The notes: generated by a model not told the origin, from the letters alone. A stretch of 64,000 bases of DNA from Gabonibacter massiliensis (GCA_001487125.1 LN913013.1:1054001-1118000); one strand, 5' to 3'; shown: positions 18,611 through 28,108, counted from the stretch's first letter. Numbers and translations: made by a program.

Positions 18611-19880
18611 ACAAACCCACCCTACACGGAAGTCTTCCTGGTCGTGGATACCCACGCTCTATTTTGCCCAGGGCCTTCCCTACGTAGTTGTCATGACCTT
18701 AGCCGTTATCATGTATAAACGTCTCGGAATAGACAATACGGACATAGCTCTTTATACCAGTTGGTTTTACCTTCCTTGGGTGATTAAACCCCTGTGGAGT
18801 CCGCTGGTCGATATCATGAAAACCAAACGATGGTGGGTCGTTTCCATGCAATTAACGATCGGCGGCAGCTTAGCCTGCATTGCCCTGACCCTTCCCGGAC
18901 CTAACGCCTTTCGCTACTCCCTTGCTTTTATGTGGTTATTGGCATTCAGCTCCGCCACACACGACATTGCCGCCGACGGGTTCTACATGTTAGGACTAAA
19001 TACCCGACAACAGGCTTTTTTCGTAGGTATACGCAACACGTTCTACCGCCTGGCCATGCTCACCGGGCAAGGCCTTATCGTCATGTTCGCCGGATGGCTC
19101 GAAAAAACCTATTCGATTCAACTTCCGGAGGAGATCGCCGTATCGAAGGCTTGGTCGATTACTTTTTATCTACTTACCGGCATATTTCTTATCCTCTTTC
19201 TTTATCATCAATTCGTGTTGCCCAAACCCCAAGAGGATACCGCGGTTAAAAACGATGATTATCTGAAAGCCTTTTTCGACACTTTTCTATCCTTTTTCCG
19301 GAAACCGGGTATCGTCACGGCCCTGCTGTTCATGCTCCTGTTTCGTTTAGCCGAATCCCAATTAGTGAAAATCGCCTCTCCTTTCTTATTAGACAAACCG
19401 GAAACAGGCGGACTAGGGATGAGTACATTGCAAGTAGGCACCCTATACGGCGTAGTCGGCCTGATAGCCCTTATAACTGGAGGAATATCCGGAGGAGTCG
19501 TGATGGCACGCGACGGCCTCAAACATTGGATCATGTGGATGACGGCAGCCATGAATCTACCCAATTTAGTTTATCTCTATTTAGCTTATGCCCGCCCCGA
19601 TAACGTATACCTTATATCTTCCTGTATCGCTATCGAACAACTCGGTTACGGTTTCGGGTTTACGGCTTTGACCTTTTTTATGATACTATTCAGTAAAGGA
19701 AAGGAACAAACGGCCCATTATGCCATTTGTACGGGTTTTATGGCCTTAGGCATGATGCTTCCCGGCATGATCTCCGGGTGGATTCAAAAAGAGGTAGGGT
19801 ATCAGCATTTCTTTATCTGGATCATGCTCTGTACCATCCCCAGCTTCCTGGCCGCCCGGAAAATACATAAAAACTTATAA
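18603..19880 (+). CDS. AmpG-like MFS transporter
   Basis: 425 residues and about 12 membrane helices. The N-terminus SWIPTLYFAQGLPYVVVMTL and the motif 'WVIKPLWSPLVD' are characteristic of the AmpG / acetyl-CoA-transporter branch of the major facilitator superfamily, which imports GlcNAc-anhydroMurNAc muropeptides for recycling. 'ATHDIAADGFYM' matches the conserved D-A-(A/D) helix of AmpG. It is the last gene of a four-gene chain with overlapping starts and stops (GT2, DUF4922, SpoIID, this). The context with a SpoIID wall enzyme supports a muropeptide carrier, but the substrate is inferred. Confidence 0.85.
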   Translation: MNKQTHPTRKSSWSWIPTLYFAQGLPYVVVMTLAVIMYKRLGIDNTDIALYTSWFYLPWVIKPLWSPLVDIMKTKRWWVVSMQLTIGGSLACIALTLPGPNAFRYSLAFMWLLAFSSATHDIAADGFYMLGLNTRQQAFFVGIRNTFYRLAMLTGQGLIVMFAGWLEKTYSIQLPEEIAVSKAWSITFYLLTGIFLILFLYHQFVLPKPQEDTAVKNDDYLKAFFDTFLSFFRKPGIVTALLFMLLFRLAESQLVKIASPFLLDKPETGGLGMSTLQVGTLYGVVGLIALITGGISGGVVMARDGLKHWIMWMTAAMNLPNLVYLYLAYARPDNVYLISSCIAIEQLGYGFGFTALTFFMILFSKGKEQTAHYAICTGFMALGMMLPGMISGWIQKEVGYQHFFIWIMLCTIPSFLAARKIHKNL

Positions 19881-19920
19881 TGGCAAATAGATTTTTGATC
19901 AACGATCGAACCCTATAAAA

Positions 19921-20045
19921 TTCCGTGATTTAGTGATTAAATGATTCGATTTTAATCCTGCAATGGTCAATCTTTCTAATCCCCAATCACAGAATCTCTC
20001 AATCACCCAATCTCTTAATCACAGAATCCTCCTATCCTATAATCA
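19921..20045. repeat. GATT/AATC octamer intergenic element, copy 3
   Basis: GATT octamers (gatttagt, gattaaat) lead into the centre GATTCGATTTTAATCC (about 19943-19958). AATC octamers follow (aatcacag, aatctctc, aatcaccc, aatctctt, aatcacag, aatcctcc) and run into the 3' end of the nucleoside transporter. It lies between convergent genes. Confidence 0.88.
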
Positions 20046-21441
20046 TACCGATAATCGTGGCCGACATCAAAGAAGCCAGAGTTCCCGCCAATAGAGCCCT
20101 TAAACCGAATTTAGCCAAAAGCGGCTTATTTTTGGGAGTCAATCCTCCGATTCCTCCGATTTGAATCCCGATAGAGGCAAAATTGGCAAACCCGCACAAA
20201 AAGTAAGTACACATGATTACGGACTTCATCTCGGCAAAAGCCCCTGCCGTCTTCAAACTCGCCAGATCCACATAAGCAATGAATTCGGTCATAATCACTT
20301 TTTGTCCCAACAAACTACCCGCGTGTACGATATCCGCGGGACATATACCGATCAACCACATCAATGGTGCAAACAAATACCCCAAGATCAATTGCAAGGA
20401 CAATTCATGTTGCTTCCCATCCGTCAGCTCGGCAATCCAATCGTTCAATCCCACGATATGTCCAAATTTGGCAAACAAATAATTGGCAAAGGCGATGAAA
20501 GCAACAAACACAAGCAACATACCGGCAACATTCACGGCTAATTTCACTCCTTCGGAAGCACCATTGGAGATCGCATCCAAAACATTCTTGCCTACTTTAT
20601 TCTTAGGTACCTCGATCGTATTTTGAATTTTCTGCGTCTGAGGAATCAATATCTTAGCGACAACGACAGCTCCCGGCGCCGCCATCACGGAAGCCGCCAA
20701 CAAATGCTTGGCGAACAACAATCGCTGTACCGGATCCTCCCCACCCAAAAAACTGATATAAGCAGCAAGCACACCGCCGGCAATCGTTGCCATCCCACCC
20801 GTCATCACCAAAAATATTTCTGAAGGAGACATATCATCCAAATAAGCCTTAACCATTAAAGGAGCTTCCGTTTGTCCTAAAAAAATATTTCCCGTAACAG
20901 ACAAAGACTCCGGTCCGGTCAAGTTCATCAATTTAGTCATTGCCCAAGCCATTCCGTATACTACTTTCTGTATGATCCCGAGATAAAACAACAACGAAGT
21001 CAAAGCTGAAAAGAAAATGATCGTCGGCAGTACCTGAAAAGCAAAAATATACCCGCTCTTGGTCGTATCCATCAATCCTCCTAACAAAAACTCACTTCCG
21101 GCACGCGTAAAATCCAATATGGTAACGAATATTTTTCCCACGAAATCAAATACGGCCTGAACCGGAGGGAGATATAAAATACCTATGGCCAAAATCAACT
21201 GTATTGCCAAACCAATCGCCACAACTCTCCAGGAAACCCCTTTACGATCGCTACTGAACAACCAAGCGATCCCGAGTATACTCACCATACCTATGACTCC
21301 CCTCAAAATAGACATAAACGAAATATGACTTTCAATATTCACCGCACTATGTATTCCTCCTCCGGCCTGAGCGAAAAGATTCCCTGCCGCCAACATAAAC
21401 AATCCCACCGTCAGTACCGTTATTTTTCCAATCTTACCCAT
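20032..21441 (-). CDS. concentrative nucleoside transporter (NupC/CNT family)
   Basis: A 469-residue ion-coupled nucleoside symporter. CNT hallmarks are seen: the GGLMDTTKSGYIFAFQVLP segment, 'NIFLGQTEAPLMVKAYLDDMSPSEIF' (the nucleoside- and Na+-binding helical hairpin), MTGGMATIAGGVLAAYISF, and the C-terminal GFANFASIGIQIGGIGGLTP. The N-terminus carries an extra hydrophobic stretch resembling a signal anchor. It faces the 5'-nucleotidase gene in divergent orientation, so extracellular nucleotides could be dephosphorylated and the nucleosides imported. Confidence 0.93.
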   Translation of the reverse strand: MGKIGKITVLTVGLFMLAAGNLFAQAGGGIHSAVNIESHISFMSILRGVIGMVSILGIAWLFSSDRKGVSWRVVAIGLAIQLILAIGILYLPPVQAVFDFVGKIFVTILDFTRAGSEFLLGGLMDTTKSGYIFAFQVLPTIIFFSALTSLLFYLGIIQKVVYGMAWAMTKLMNLTGPESLSVTGNIFLGQTEAPLMVKAYLDDMSPSEIFLVMTGGMATIAGGVLAAYISFLGGEDPVQRLLFAKHLLAASVMAAPGAVVVAKILIPQTQKIQNTIEVPKNKVGKNVLDAISNGASEGVKLAVNVAGMLLVFVAFIAFANYLFAKFGHIVGLNDWIAELTDGKQHELSLQLILGYLFAPLMWLIGICPADIVHAGSLLGQKVIMTEFIAYVDLASLKTAGAFAEMKSVIMCTYFLCGFANFASIGIQIGGIGGLTPKNKPLLAKFGLRALLAGTLASLMSATIIGMIIG

Positions 21442-21556
21442 ATCTGTTATTATTGATGATCATTATATTATAAAACGCACCTGCTTCATTAGCAGTAATC
21501 AGGGCGAATTTACTCTTTTTAGCGATAGAAAAGATTCTTTTTAACAAAAAAATCCA

Positions 21557-21564
21557 TAGTTTTG
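21557..21564 (+). promoter_or_regulatory. -7 element of the 5'-nucleotidase gene
   Basis: TAGTTTTG fits TAnnTTTG, 57 bp before ATG 21622. It overlaps the in-frame TTG at 21562 and so argues against a start there. Confidence 0.5.
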
Positions 21565-21621
21565 CCCCGGATACGCCCCTTATATCTTATATTATTGAAA
21601 CACACGAATAAATCCATATCT

Positions 21622-23388
21622 ATGAGAAAAATCATTTCATGGTTTTCCGGAATATTACTTCTGCTAAACCTTTTACAAGCTTGTTCATCCAAACCGGAAG
21701 AAGCCCGACTTACCATCTACTGTACCAGTGACGTCCACGGCAGTATTTTCAATTACGATTTAAAAAAAGGAAAAGAAACTTCTCATAGTCTCGCCAAGGC
21801 TTCGACCCTCCTCAAAGAAGCCCGGGCCAAAGACTCATTAAGTGTACTCCTGTTAGACGGCGGCGATTTTCTTCAAGGCCAACCCTCGATCTACTACTAT
21901 AATTTTATTGACACCATTACCCCACACATCCAGGCTCAAGTCATGAACTACTTGAAATACGATGCCGCCGCCGTGGGAAACCATGATATCGAAGCCGGTC
22001 ACCCGGTTTATGACCGCATAAAGAAAGAATTTCGATTTCCTTGGCTATCTGCAAATCTAATCGACAGCCAAACAGGTAAGCCCTATTTCACACCCTATGT
22101 AATAGTGGAGCGACAAGGAATTAAAATTGCTATCTTGGGAATGACGACTCCTAATATTCCTCAATGGTTACCGGAGCATCTTTGGCAAGGAATCGAATTC
22201 GAAGACATGATCGAATCTTCGAAAAAATGGATCGACATCCTCCGAAAACAGGAAAAACCGGATATGGTCATAGGACTTTTCCATTCCGGGTACGACTACA
22301 CCTATGGAGGAGCCAACGAAAAAACGCTTAAAAACGAAAACGCCAGTAAATTAGTTGCACAACAGGTAGACGGATTCGATATCGTTATTTTCGGCCATGA
22401 TCATACGGAGAAGCAGGAAGAGCTGACGAACGATTTCGGCCATAAGGTTTTATTAATGGATCCAAAATCCCACGGTACTTATCTCGGTAAAATTGTCGTT
22501 TCCTTGAAACGGGAAGGCGACCGGTATCGAAAATCTTACCGAAGCGAACTGATCGATCTGGATAAGGTAACTACGGATAAGGATTACATTTCAACTTTTA
22601 CTCCGGCAATAGATAAGGCCAAATCATACATCGACTCGGAATTAGGTACGTTCAAAAGTCCGCTTTCGGGACGGGACGCCATGTTCGGCCCCTCGGCGTT
22701 CATCGATTTCATCAACGAAGCCCAATTAGCAGAAAGCGGAGCGGAAATCTCTTTTGCCTCCATCCTTTCGCGGGATGCCTACATCAAAGCCGGAATAATT
22801 ACCATGAAAGACATGTTTAATCTTTACGCTTACGAGAACTCTCTCTACACGATGCGGCTTTCCGGCGAAGAAATACGCAAATACTTGGAATACGCCGCGG
22901 CTATGCAGTTCAATACCATGCAATCCTCAAAAGATCATCTGCTAAACTTTAAAAAAGACGCGGAAGGAGAGATTCTAACGAATAAAAAAGGATATCCGTT
23001 CTTACAAAACGACTTTTTCAATTTCTCTGCCGCGGCAGGTATAAAATATACCGTGGACGTAAGTAAAGAACCGGGTCACCGGGTCACCATCCTCTCCATG
23101 ACCGACGGTACTCCTTTCTATCCGGAACATATGTACAAGGTAGCTGTAAACTCTTACCAGGGTAATGGAGGAGGAGGACATCTCACCCGCGGAGCAGGAA
23201 TTCCCAAGGCCGAATTAACGAAACGCATCATCGACGTCCGAGAGAAAGACATCCGCTATTACATCGCGGAGTACATCAAACGCCAAAAAGTATTGGATCC
23301 TCAATCCAGAAACGAATGGAAGGTTATTCCGGAGAAATGGTATAAGAAAGGCAAAGCGCAGGACTATAAATTATTATACAACAAATAA
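21622..23388 (+). CDS. 5'-nucleotidase / metallophosphatase lipoprotein (UshA-like)
   Basis: 588 residues from ATG 21622. A lipobox (LNLLQAC, Cys21) marks it as a lipoprotein. The N-terminal metallophosphoesterase domain has the dinuclear metal motifs TSDVHG, LLDGGDFLQGQP, AVGNHDIEAG and IFGHDHT. The C-terminal 5'-nucleotidase domain (residues about 340-560) contains LYAYENSLYTMRLSGEEIRKYLEYAA and VNSYQGNGGGGHL. The family hydrolyses nucleotides or 2',3'-cyclic nucleotides at the cell surface or in the periplasm. It is divergent from the CNT nucleoside carrier, consistent with nucleotide salvage. A strong terminator follows directly. Confidence 0.93.
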   Translation: MRKIISWFSGILLLLNLLQACSSKPEEARLTIYCTSDVHGSIFNYDLKKGKETSHSLAKASTLLKEARAKDSLSVLLLDGGDFLQGQPSIYYYNFIDTITPHIQAQVMNYLKYDAAAVGNHDIEAGHPVYDRIKKEFRFPWLSANLIDSQTGKPYFTPYVIVERQGIKIAILGMTTPNIPQWLPEHLWQGIEFEDMIESSKKWIDILRKQEKPDMVIGLFHSGYDYTYGGANEKTLKNENASKLVAQQVDGFDIVIFGHDHTEKQEELTNDFGHKVLLMDPKSHGTYLGKIVVSLKREGDRYRKSYRSELIDLDKVTTDKDYISTFTPAIDKAKSYIDSELGTFKSPLSGRDAMFGPSAFIDFINEAQLAESGAEISFASILSRDAYIKAGIITMKDMFNLYAYENSLYTMRLSGEEIRKYLEYAAAMQFNTMQSSKDHLLNFKKDAEGEILTNKKGYPFLQNDFFNFSAAAGIKYTVDVSKEPGHRVTILSMTDGTPFYPEHMYKVAVNSYQGNGGGGHLTRGAGIPKAELTKRIIDVREKDIRYYIAEYIKRQKVLDPQSRNEWKVIPEKWYKKGKAQDYKLLYNK

Positions 23389-23390
23389 AC

Positions 23391-23426
23391 AAAAGGGTTG
23401 CTTCGATAAAAAGCAACCCTTTTTTA
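23391..23426 (+). terminator. intrinsic terminator after the 5'-nucleotidase gene
   Basis: Stem AAAAGGGTTGCTT / AAGCAACCCTTTT with a 7-nt loop and six Ts, 2 bp after the stop codon. Confidence 0.92.
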
Positions 23427-23516
23427 CAAATAAAACCGGTCCTTCAACCTCTATCTCTTTCATAACCGATAGCTGACTTGACCGGGACGACCTCTTTTTC
23501 GTTGTACGTTATTACG

Positions 23517-23590
23517 TCCAATTTAAAATTGACAATAGAAAAAATGACGATTGTTGGATTAAAATGGAATCACTGAATCTATAATTATTC
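23517..23590. repeat. GATT/AATC intergenic element, copy 4 (short)
   Basis: Contains acgtccaatttaaaatt and a tgacgattg word, then the centre GGATTAAAATGGAATC and AATC words. The left half is nearly the same as 54627-54665 in copy 8, showing that these are related copies and not merely AT-rich sequence. It lies between convergent genes. Confidence 0.75.
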
Positions 23591-23598
23591 ACAAATAA

Positions 23599-23630
23599 GA
23601 AAATCCGGTTCATGAATGAACCGGATTTTC
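23599..23630 (-). terminator. terminator of the TonB-receptor / lipoprotein unit
   Basis: Perfect 14-bp inverted repeat GAAAATCCGGTTCA / TGAACCGGATTTTC with a 4-nt loop, about 19 bp after the lipoprotein stop on the minus strand. The A/T flanks would let it act in both directions. Confidence 0.8.
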
Positions 23631-23648
23631 CTATCCAAAAACTTTTAT

Positions 23649-25373
23649 CTACTGGAGTTCTTTATAACTGTCTTCGATGTATTCGAATTTACCCTTCGAT
23701 ACTCCTTTATACTTCACTTCCCAGTTAGCGCGCGGAGAATAACTCTTGAAACGAATCGTGTATTCGATCGGCGTTCCGTCAACTACCGGCTCTGCTTCGG
23801 GATATTTTCCTTCTAACACGGCCGGGAAACCTTCCGTAATCAAACGCTGCTTCTGGATTTCCAATACTTCTTCATCGGATTTACCCGCTAACTCGTTAAC
23901 ACCCGCCAACTCGTCATATTTTACCAATAAAGACACGCCCATATTGATATTCACGTTATAGGTCGTAGAACCGAAATAGAACTCTCCGGTATCCGGATAT
24001 TTCTCGTCCAAATAAGCATGTTTGTTTTTATCAACCCAATCCAACATATACTGATAATCCGATTTCCCCATTTCGAATGTAATGTGAGGATTAGCAAACC
24101 ACTTCTCTCCATTATGCATGAATTGTTCTGCTTTCTGAGAAACCGGATTGTATTTCATCCAGGCTCCTGCGGTAAAAGCATACTCGTCCGTATAGATGGA
24201 GTAACTGCTTCCTCCGTCATTTTTATAAATAAACGTCACCACATCCTTGTCCTGAGCGTACGGGAATTTTAACGTCAACAATTGAGGCAAATAATTGTCT
24301 GCATCGCTATTGAAACAATCGGTCTTACCCATCTGGCTGAAATCGTCGGCCGTCACGATATAAACATCTTTTTTCGTGTAGGGACTCCAGTTTCCATACC
24401 TCTCGCTATACGAGAATACGGCAACCACTTCCTTGGTCAACACGGGATCCACACTCCCTACGATCTCAAACTCGGGAGTCTTTCCGGCTAAAGTACATTT
24501 ATAAGCGACACTTTTCGGAGCGCTATTGTTTCCATAAGTGGCATATCTGACATTGTAAATCACATCCTTTACAGCCTTATTTCCCAATTTAGCCAACAAA
24601 ATCTTTATACCGGCTCTAACCTGTTGAAGGATAAATGCATCCGTTATGGTCACACCGTGCTTTTCCTGGTACTTCTCCCAATCTTTTTTGCTCAGATTAA
24701 AATTCGGACGATCTGCATCCACACCGAAATAAAACTCTTTGTTTCCATCCACGAACTCTTCTTTGTTGCTCTTCACCCAATCCAGAATACTCTTATAATC
24801 ATACTTATTCATTTCGAAGTTCACCACATTGGCCGTTTTTCCGTCAACCGCATCGGAGGTCTCGTTATAAGTCACGATCAGCAATTCTCCGTCTTCTCCA
24901 TCGGCATCGATAGCCTTTGTCATATTATCCCGGTTCGCGGGCATTCCCCCCGTAAAACAAAGATACTGAGCCACGTTTCCTCCTACTTTTTTATAATCGG
25001 CTACCCCCAACGTCTTTTTATTTATTCTGGTTGCCGCCGTATAAAAATTATAGGTAACCATAGCTGTTGAATTTTTATTCAATGCCGGATATTTCGATGT
25101 TAAAAAATCAGGAATATAATTTTTAGCCGGAACAGAAGAAGAAAAATTCTTATTATCCGCAATCGTTTTCACCTTTGCAGAGTCTGCAGCGTTTTCGCAA
25201 TGTTTATAAGCTAAAGAGGCGATCGTGGCATAGTCCGCATCCGCAAGCGTGTAAACAATATCGGCATGAACAGGCTCTTTATTGGCATCCAAATCATCAT
25301 ACACATCCGACATGGGATTACAGGATGCCAACCCCAACAATGCCAATGTTATCAAACTATATATTTTACGCAT
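23649..25373 (-). CDS. lipoprotein with two tandem ~250-residue repeats, partner of the TonB receptor
   Basis: 574 residues from ATG 25373, with a lipobox ALLGLASC (Cys18). I do not recognise a named family. The protein is an internal duplication: KNYIPDFLTSKYPALNKNS and DNYLPQLLTLKFPYAQDKD pair up, as do NKYDYKSILDWVKSNKEEFV..EFYFG and GKSDYQYMLDWVDKNKHAYL..EFYFG. Each unit ends in a beta-rich segment with a Y-x-a strand. It follows the TonB-dependent receptor by 18 bp on the same strand. By analogy with HmuY- or SusD-type partners, it is likely a surface lipoprotein that captures the ligand or caps the receptor, but it has no SusD or HmuY motif that I can see. The ligand is unknown. Confidence 0.8.
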   Translation of the reverse strand: MRKIYSLITLALLGLASCNPMSDVYDDLDANKEPVHADIVYTLADADYATIASLAYKHCENAADSAKVKTIADNKNFSSSVPAKNYIPDFLTSKYPALNKNSTAMVTYNFYTAATRINKKTLGVADYKKVGGNVAQYLCFTGGMPANRDNMTKAIDADGEDGELLIVTYNETSDAVDGKTANVVNFEMNKYDYKSILDWVKSNKEEFVDGNKEFYFGVDADRPNFNLSKKDWEKYQEKHGVTITDAFILQQVRAGIKILLAKLGNKAVKDVIYNVRYATYGNNSAPKSVAYKCTLAGKTPEFEIVGSVDPVLTKEVVAVFSYSERYGNWSPYTKKDVYIVTADDFSQMGKTDCFNSDADNYLPQLLTLKFPYAQDKDVVTFIYKNDGGSSYSIYTDEYAFTAGAWMKYNPVSQKAEQFMHNGEKWFANPHITFEMGKSDYQYMLDWVDKNKHAYLDEKYPDTGEFYFGSTTYNVNINMGVSLLVKYDELAGVNELAGKSDEEVLEIQKQRLITEGFPAVLEGKYPEAEPVVDGTPIEYTIRFKSYSPRANWEVKYKGVSKGKFEYIEDSYKELQ

Positions 25374-25391
25374 ATCTTTCAATTTTAATCA

Positions 25392-27983
25392 TTAGAAATT
25401 CAATCTCAATCCCAGTGTCCAAGTTCTACCGAATCCGTAATATACCAAAGAAGAAGCAGCATTATGATAAGCTCCGTCCTTAGCATCGGCAATGTATTTT
25501 GCATTAAATACGTTATTGATATTCGTGTACAGGGTAAAACGCACGCCCTTATAATCCAAGCCGTAACGTAAATTGGCATCTACCGTGACGTAATTCGGCA
25601 TTCTCCACGAATCAATTCCCTCTTCTCTCGCCGCAACACGGTTTTCAATCGTATAATCGGAATAGTTTTTACCGAAGAAATTCATATCGGCTCCGATCTT
25701 AAAACGAGGGAACGGTTCGTAACTTGCTCCTAAAGCAGCAGTCATCTGAGCCGAATTGCCCACATGCACGTCTTTCACGTATAATTTCTCATTCTCGCTA
25801 ATAACTTCGTTACTCGCATCCAAAACCACCATCGTCGGGTTATCGGTTAAAACCCAGTTACCCCACGAAAACATTCCCTTTAGGTTAAAATTATAAACGG
25901 GTTTATATTCGGCTTCAAATTCGACACCATGGTGACAGGCGTTCAGGCCGCGTATATTAGCCACGTTTCCGTTACCGACACTCTTGGTCAAACCGCGATC
26001 ATTCCAGCGGGTATAATAATAATTTATCTTGGCCGTCAAAGTGGGCATTTCTAAACCGTATCCTCCCTCAATAGTGTATACGGTCTCGTATTTCACGTTC
26101 GGTGTAATTACGTTCGTGTTATTCTTGAAAACCACATTAAAATAAGGAGCCCGCTTAAAGTAACCGCCATTCAAATAAACATTGTGAAAAGCACCGAATT
26201 TATAATTAGCTCCGGCTTTCAGTCCCCAAGGCAAAAAGTTTTGCCAACTTGTTTTACGCATCGGGTCACCTTTTTTATAGGCACCGTTATCTATACGGCG
26301 ATAGGCCTCGTCCGTCAACGAAAAAGAGAGGAATCCCGAAAAATTATCTTTCACGTACTCTCCCTGCGCGAAAATACCGCCCCAAAGGACCTCTCCGGTA
26401 TTATCAAAAGCGATCTTATCTCCTTTTTTCAAAGCCACGTTAGGATCCTGGTAAGCCAATAAATCAGACTTATTGTTATAATAAGCACCCCCCATCAAAT
26501 CCGTAATTTTTATAAAGTGATACCCCTTATAGTAGCGAACGTCCAAACCTCCCGTTAATTTGATATTATCGGTTAACTGATTGGTATAGGTACTCAGCGC
26601 ACCGTACCAATCATGAGAGTTTATCGCATTTGCCAAAACTAACAAGGAACCGGTCGTGGAAGCCTGATTTTCTCTCATCACGGCATCGTAATCCAACAAA
26701 CCGTCCGGGGTAAGTTTCGTCTCTTCGTAAGGCTTTCCGTCCGTATAGTTGTACTGTAACCAATTCTTATTAACACCATAGCTACGTCTTCCGCCTCCGT
26801 TAGAGAAAGACAAATAAACCACCGTAGATAAAGAAGAACGCTCGTCAATCGTCCAGTAATGATTCAAGGACATCTGAGGCTTATGATACTCGTTATAGGC
26901 ATAAGGGCCATTGAATATTTCACCGTTCAAGATACCGTAACTGGAATTCCATCTCGTCCCGTTTTGGTTATCGCGATATTCCTGAATCGTATGCATTTGT
27001 CCGCGTTGATTGTGCCATTGCGGAGCACCGAAAGCAGTAAAAGAAAGACGATGATTATCATTGATTCGCTTGGACACATTCACAAAATAAGCCCATGCCT
27101 CGTAATTAGTTGCATCTACATACCCATGAGTACTTGCTGTTCTGGATCCGGCTAAACTTACAGCCCATCCGTTCTCCATCAATCCGGTCGAAACATTTAC
27201 AGCGGCTTTCGAGTAACCGTCATTTCCTATTCCGTAATATAAACCACCGCCTTTAATAGCATCCGTACTCTTCGTAATCATATTCATGGTTCCTCCCACG
27301 GAATTAACAGCCAATTTAGAAGCCCCCAAGCCGCGCTGTACCTGAATAAATTGAGTCACATCAGAAAGACTGGCCCAATTCGACCAGTATACCCTTCCGT
27401 TCTCCATGTCATTGATAGGAATACCGTTAATCAAAATACCTATGTTATTGGAATCAAAACCCCGCATATTAATACGAGAATCTCCGTATCCACCGCCTTG
27501 TTTCGTCGCATAGATAGAAGGGGTAGATTTCATAATTTCGGGAAACTCCTGACTTCCCAGTTTTTCTTCAATCATTAAGGGTGTGATATTCGAAATAGCC
27601 ACCGGGGTCTCACGATCTTTCGTCACAATAGAAGCTGTTACCTTCACCTCATCCAAACCTACCGTCACAGGAGTAAGTTTTATAGTTCCCATATCCAATT
27701 CCTTGTCTTTCAAATCTATCTCTTTCTTCAACTCCTCATACCCCACGTATCTGAATAAAATGACCATTTTCCCTTCCTTTTTTGTCTTAATCACGAATTT
27801 CCCATCAATATCGGCAGCAGCCCCGATGGAAGTCCCATCTATCGTTGCAGTTGCTCCAATCAATGCCTCGTTCGTCTTAGCATCAATAATTTTCCCTTTG
27901 ATAACGCCGTCCGCCAACGTAGCCAACGACATACAAAGCATCGGAATAAACAACATCAGGCATTTTAATAACACTTTTCTCAT
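25392..27983 (-). CDS. TonB-dependent outer-membrane receptor with carboxypeptidase-regulatory-like N-terminal domain
   Basis: 863 residues. A signal peptide (residues about 1-24) is followed by a CarboxypepD_reg-like domain (GVIKGKIIDAKTNEALIGAT; FRYVGYEELKKEI), the plug (SQEFPEIMKSTPSIYATKQGGGYGDSRINMRGFD, ILINGIPINDMENGRVYW, VQRGLGASKLAVNSVGGTMN) and a 22-strand-type barrel ending in an aromatic C-terminus (GFGRTWTLGLRLNF). It is shorter than SusC proteins (~1000 residues) and has no SusD neighbour, so polysaccharide import of the Sus type is unlikely. Uptake of iron, cobalamin or another nutrient is possible. No cobalamin riboswitch or Fur-like box was recognised upstream. Confidence 0.93.
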   Translation of the reverse strand: MRKVLLKCLMLFIPMLCMSLATLADGVIKGKIIDAKTNEALIGATATIDGTSIGAAADIDGKFVIKTKKEGKMVILFRYVGYEELKKEIDLKDKELDMGTIKLTPVTVGLDEVKVTASIVTKDRETPVAISNITPLMIEEKLGSQEFPEIMKSTPSIYATKQGGGYGDSRINMRGFDSNNIGILINGIPINDMENGRVYWSNWASLSDVTQFIQVQRGLGASKLAVNSVGGTMNMITKSTDAIKGGGLYYGIGNDGYSKAAVNVSTGLMENGWAVSLAGSRTASTHGYVDATNYEAWAYFVNVSKRINDNHRLSFTAFGAPQWHNQRGQMHTIQEYRDNQNGTRWNSSYGILNGEIFNGPYAYNEYHKPQMSLNHYWTIDERSSLSTVVYLSFSNGGGRRSYGVNKNWLQYNYTDGKPYEETKLTPDGLLDYDAVMRENQASTTGSLLVLANAINSHDWYGALSTYTNQLTDNIKLTGGLDVRYYKGYHFIKITDLMGGAYYNNKSDLLAYQDPNVALKKGDKIAFDNTGEVLWGGIFAQGEYVKDNFSGFLSFSLTDEAYRRIDNGAYKKGDPMRKTSWQNFLPWGLKAGANYKFGAFHNVYLNGGYFKRAPYFNVVFKNNTNVITPNVKYETVYTIEGGYGLEMPTLTAKINYYYTRWNDRGLTKSVGNGNVANIRGLNACHHGVEFEAEYKPVYNFNLKGMFSWGNWVLTDNPTMVVLDASNEVISENEKLYVKDVHVGNSAQMTAALGASYEPFPRFKIGADMNFFGKNYSDYTIENRVAAREEGIDSWRMPNYVTVDANLRYGLDYKGVRFTLYTNINNVFNAKYIADAKDGAYHNAASSLVYYGFGRTWTLGLRLNF

Positions 27984-28100
27984 AATCTAACTTTTTTAAT
28001 TCGTAAGCAAAATAGCACCCTTAATGTTAATCAATTATTAATTTCTTGTAGGATAAAAATTACATTTCACACTTCTTTTTATTTTTTATTAAGAGAGCTA

Positions 28101-28108
28101 CAAAGGTA
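28101..28108 (-). promoter_or_regulatory. -7 element upstream of the TonB receptor
   Basis: TACCTTTG on the minus strand, fitting TAnnTTTG, about 118 bp upstream of the receptor ATG. It would give a leader of more than 100 nt. No matching -33 box at the usual distance. Confidence 0.4.
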
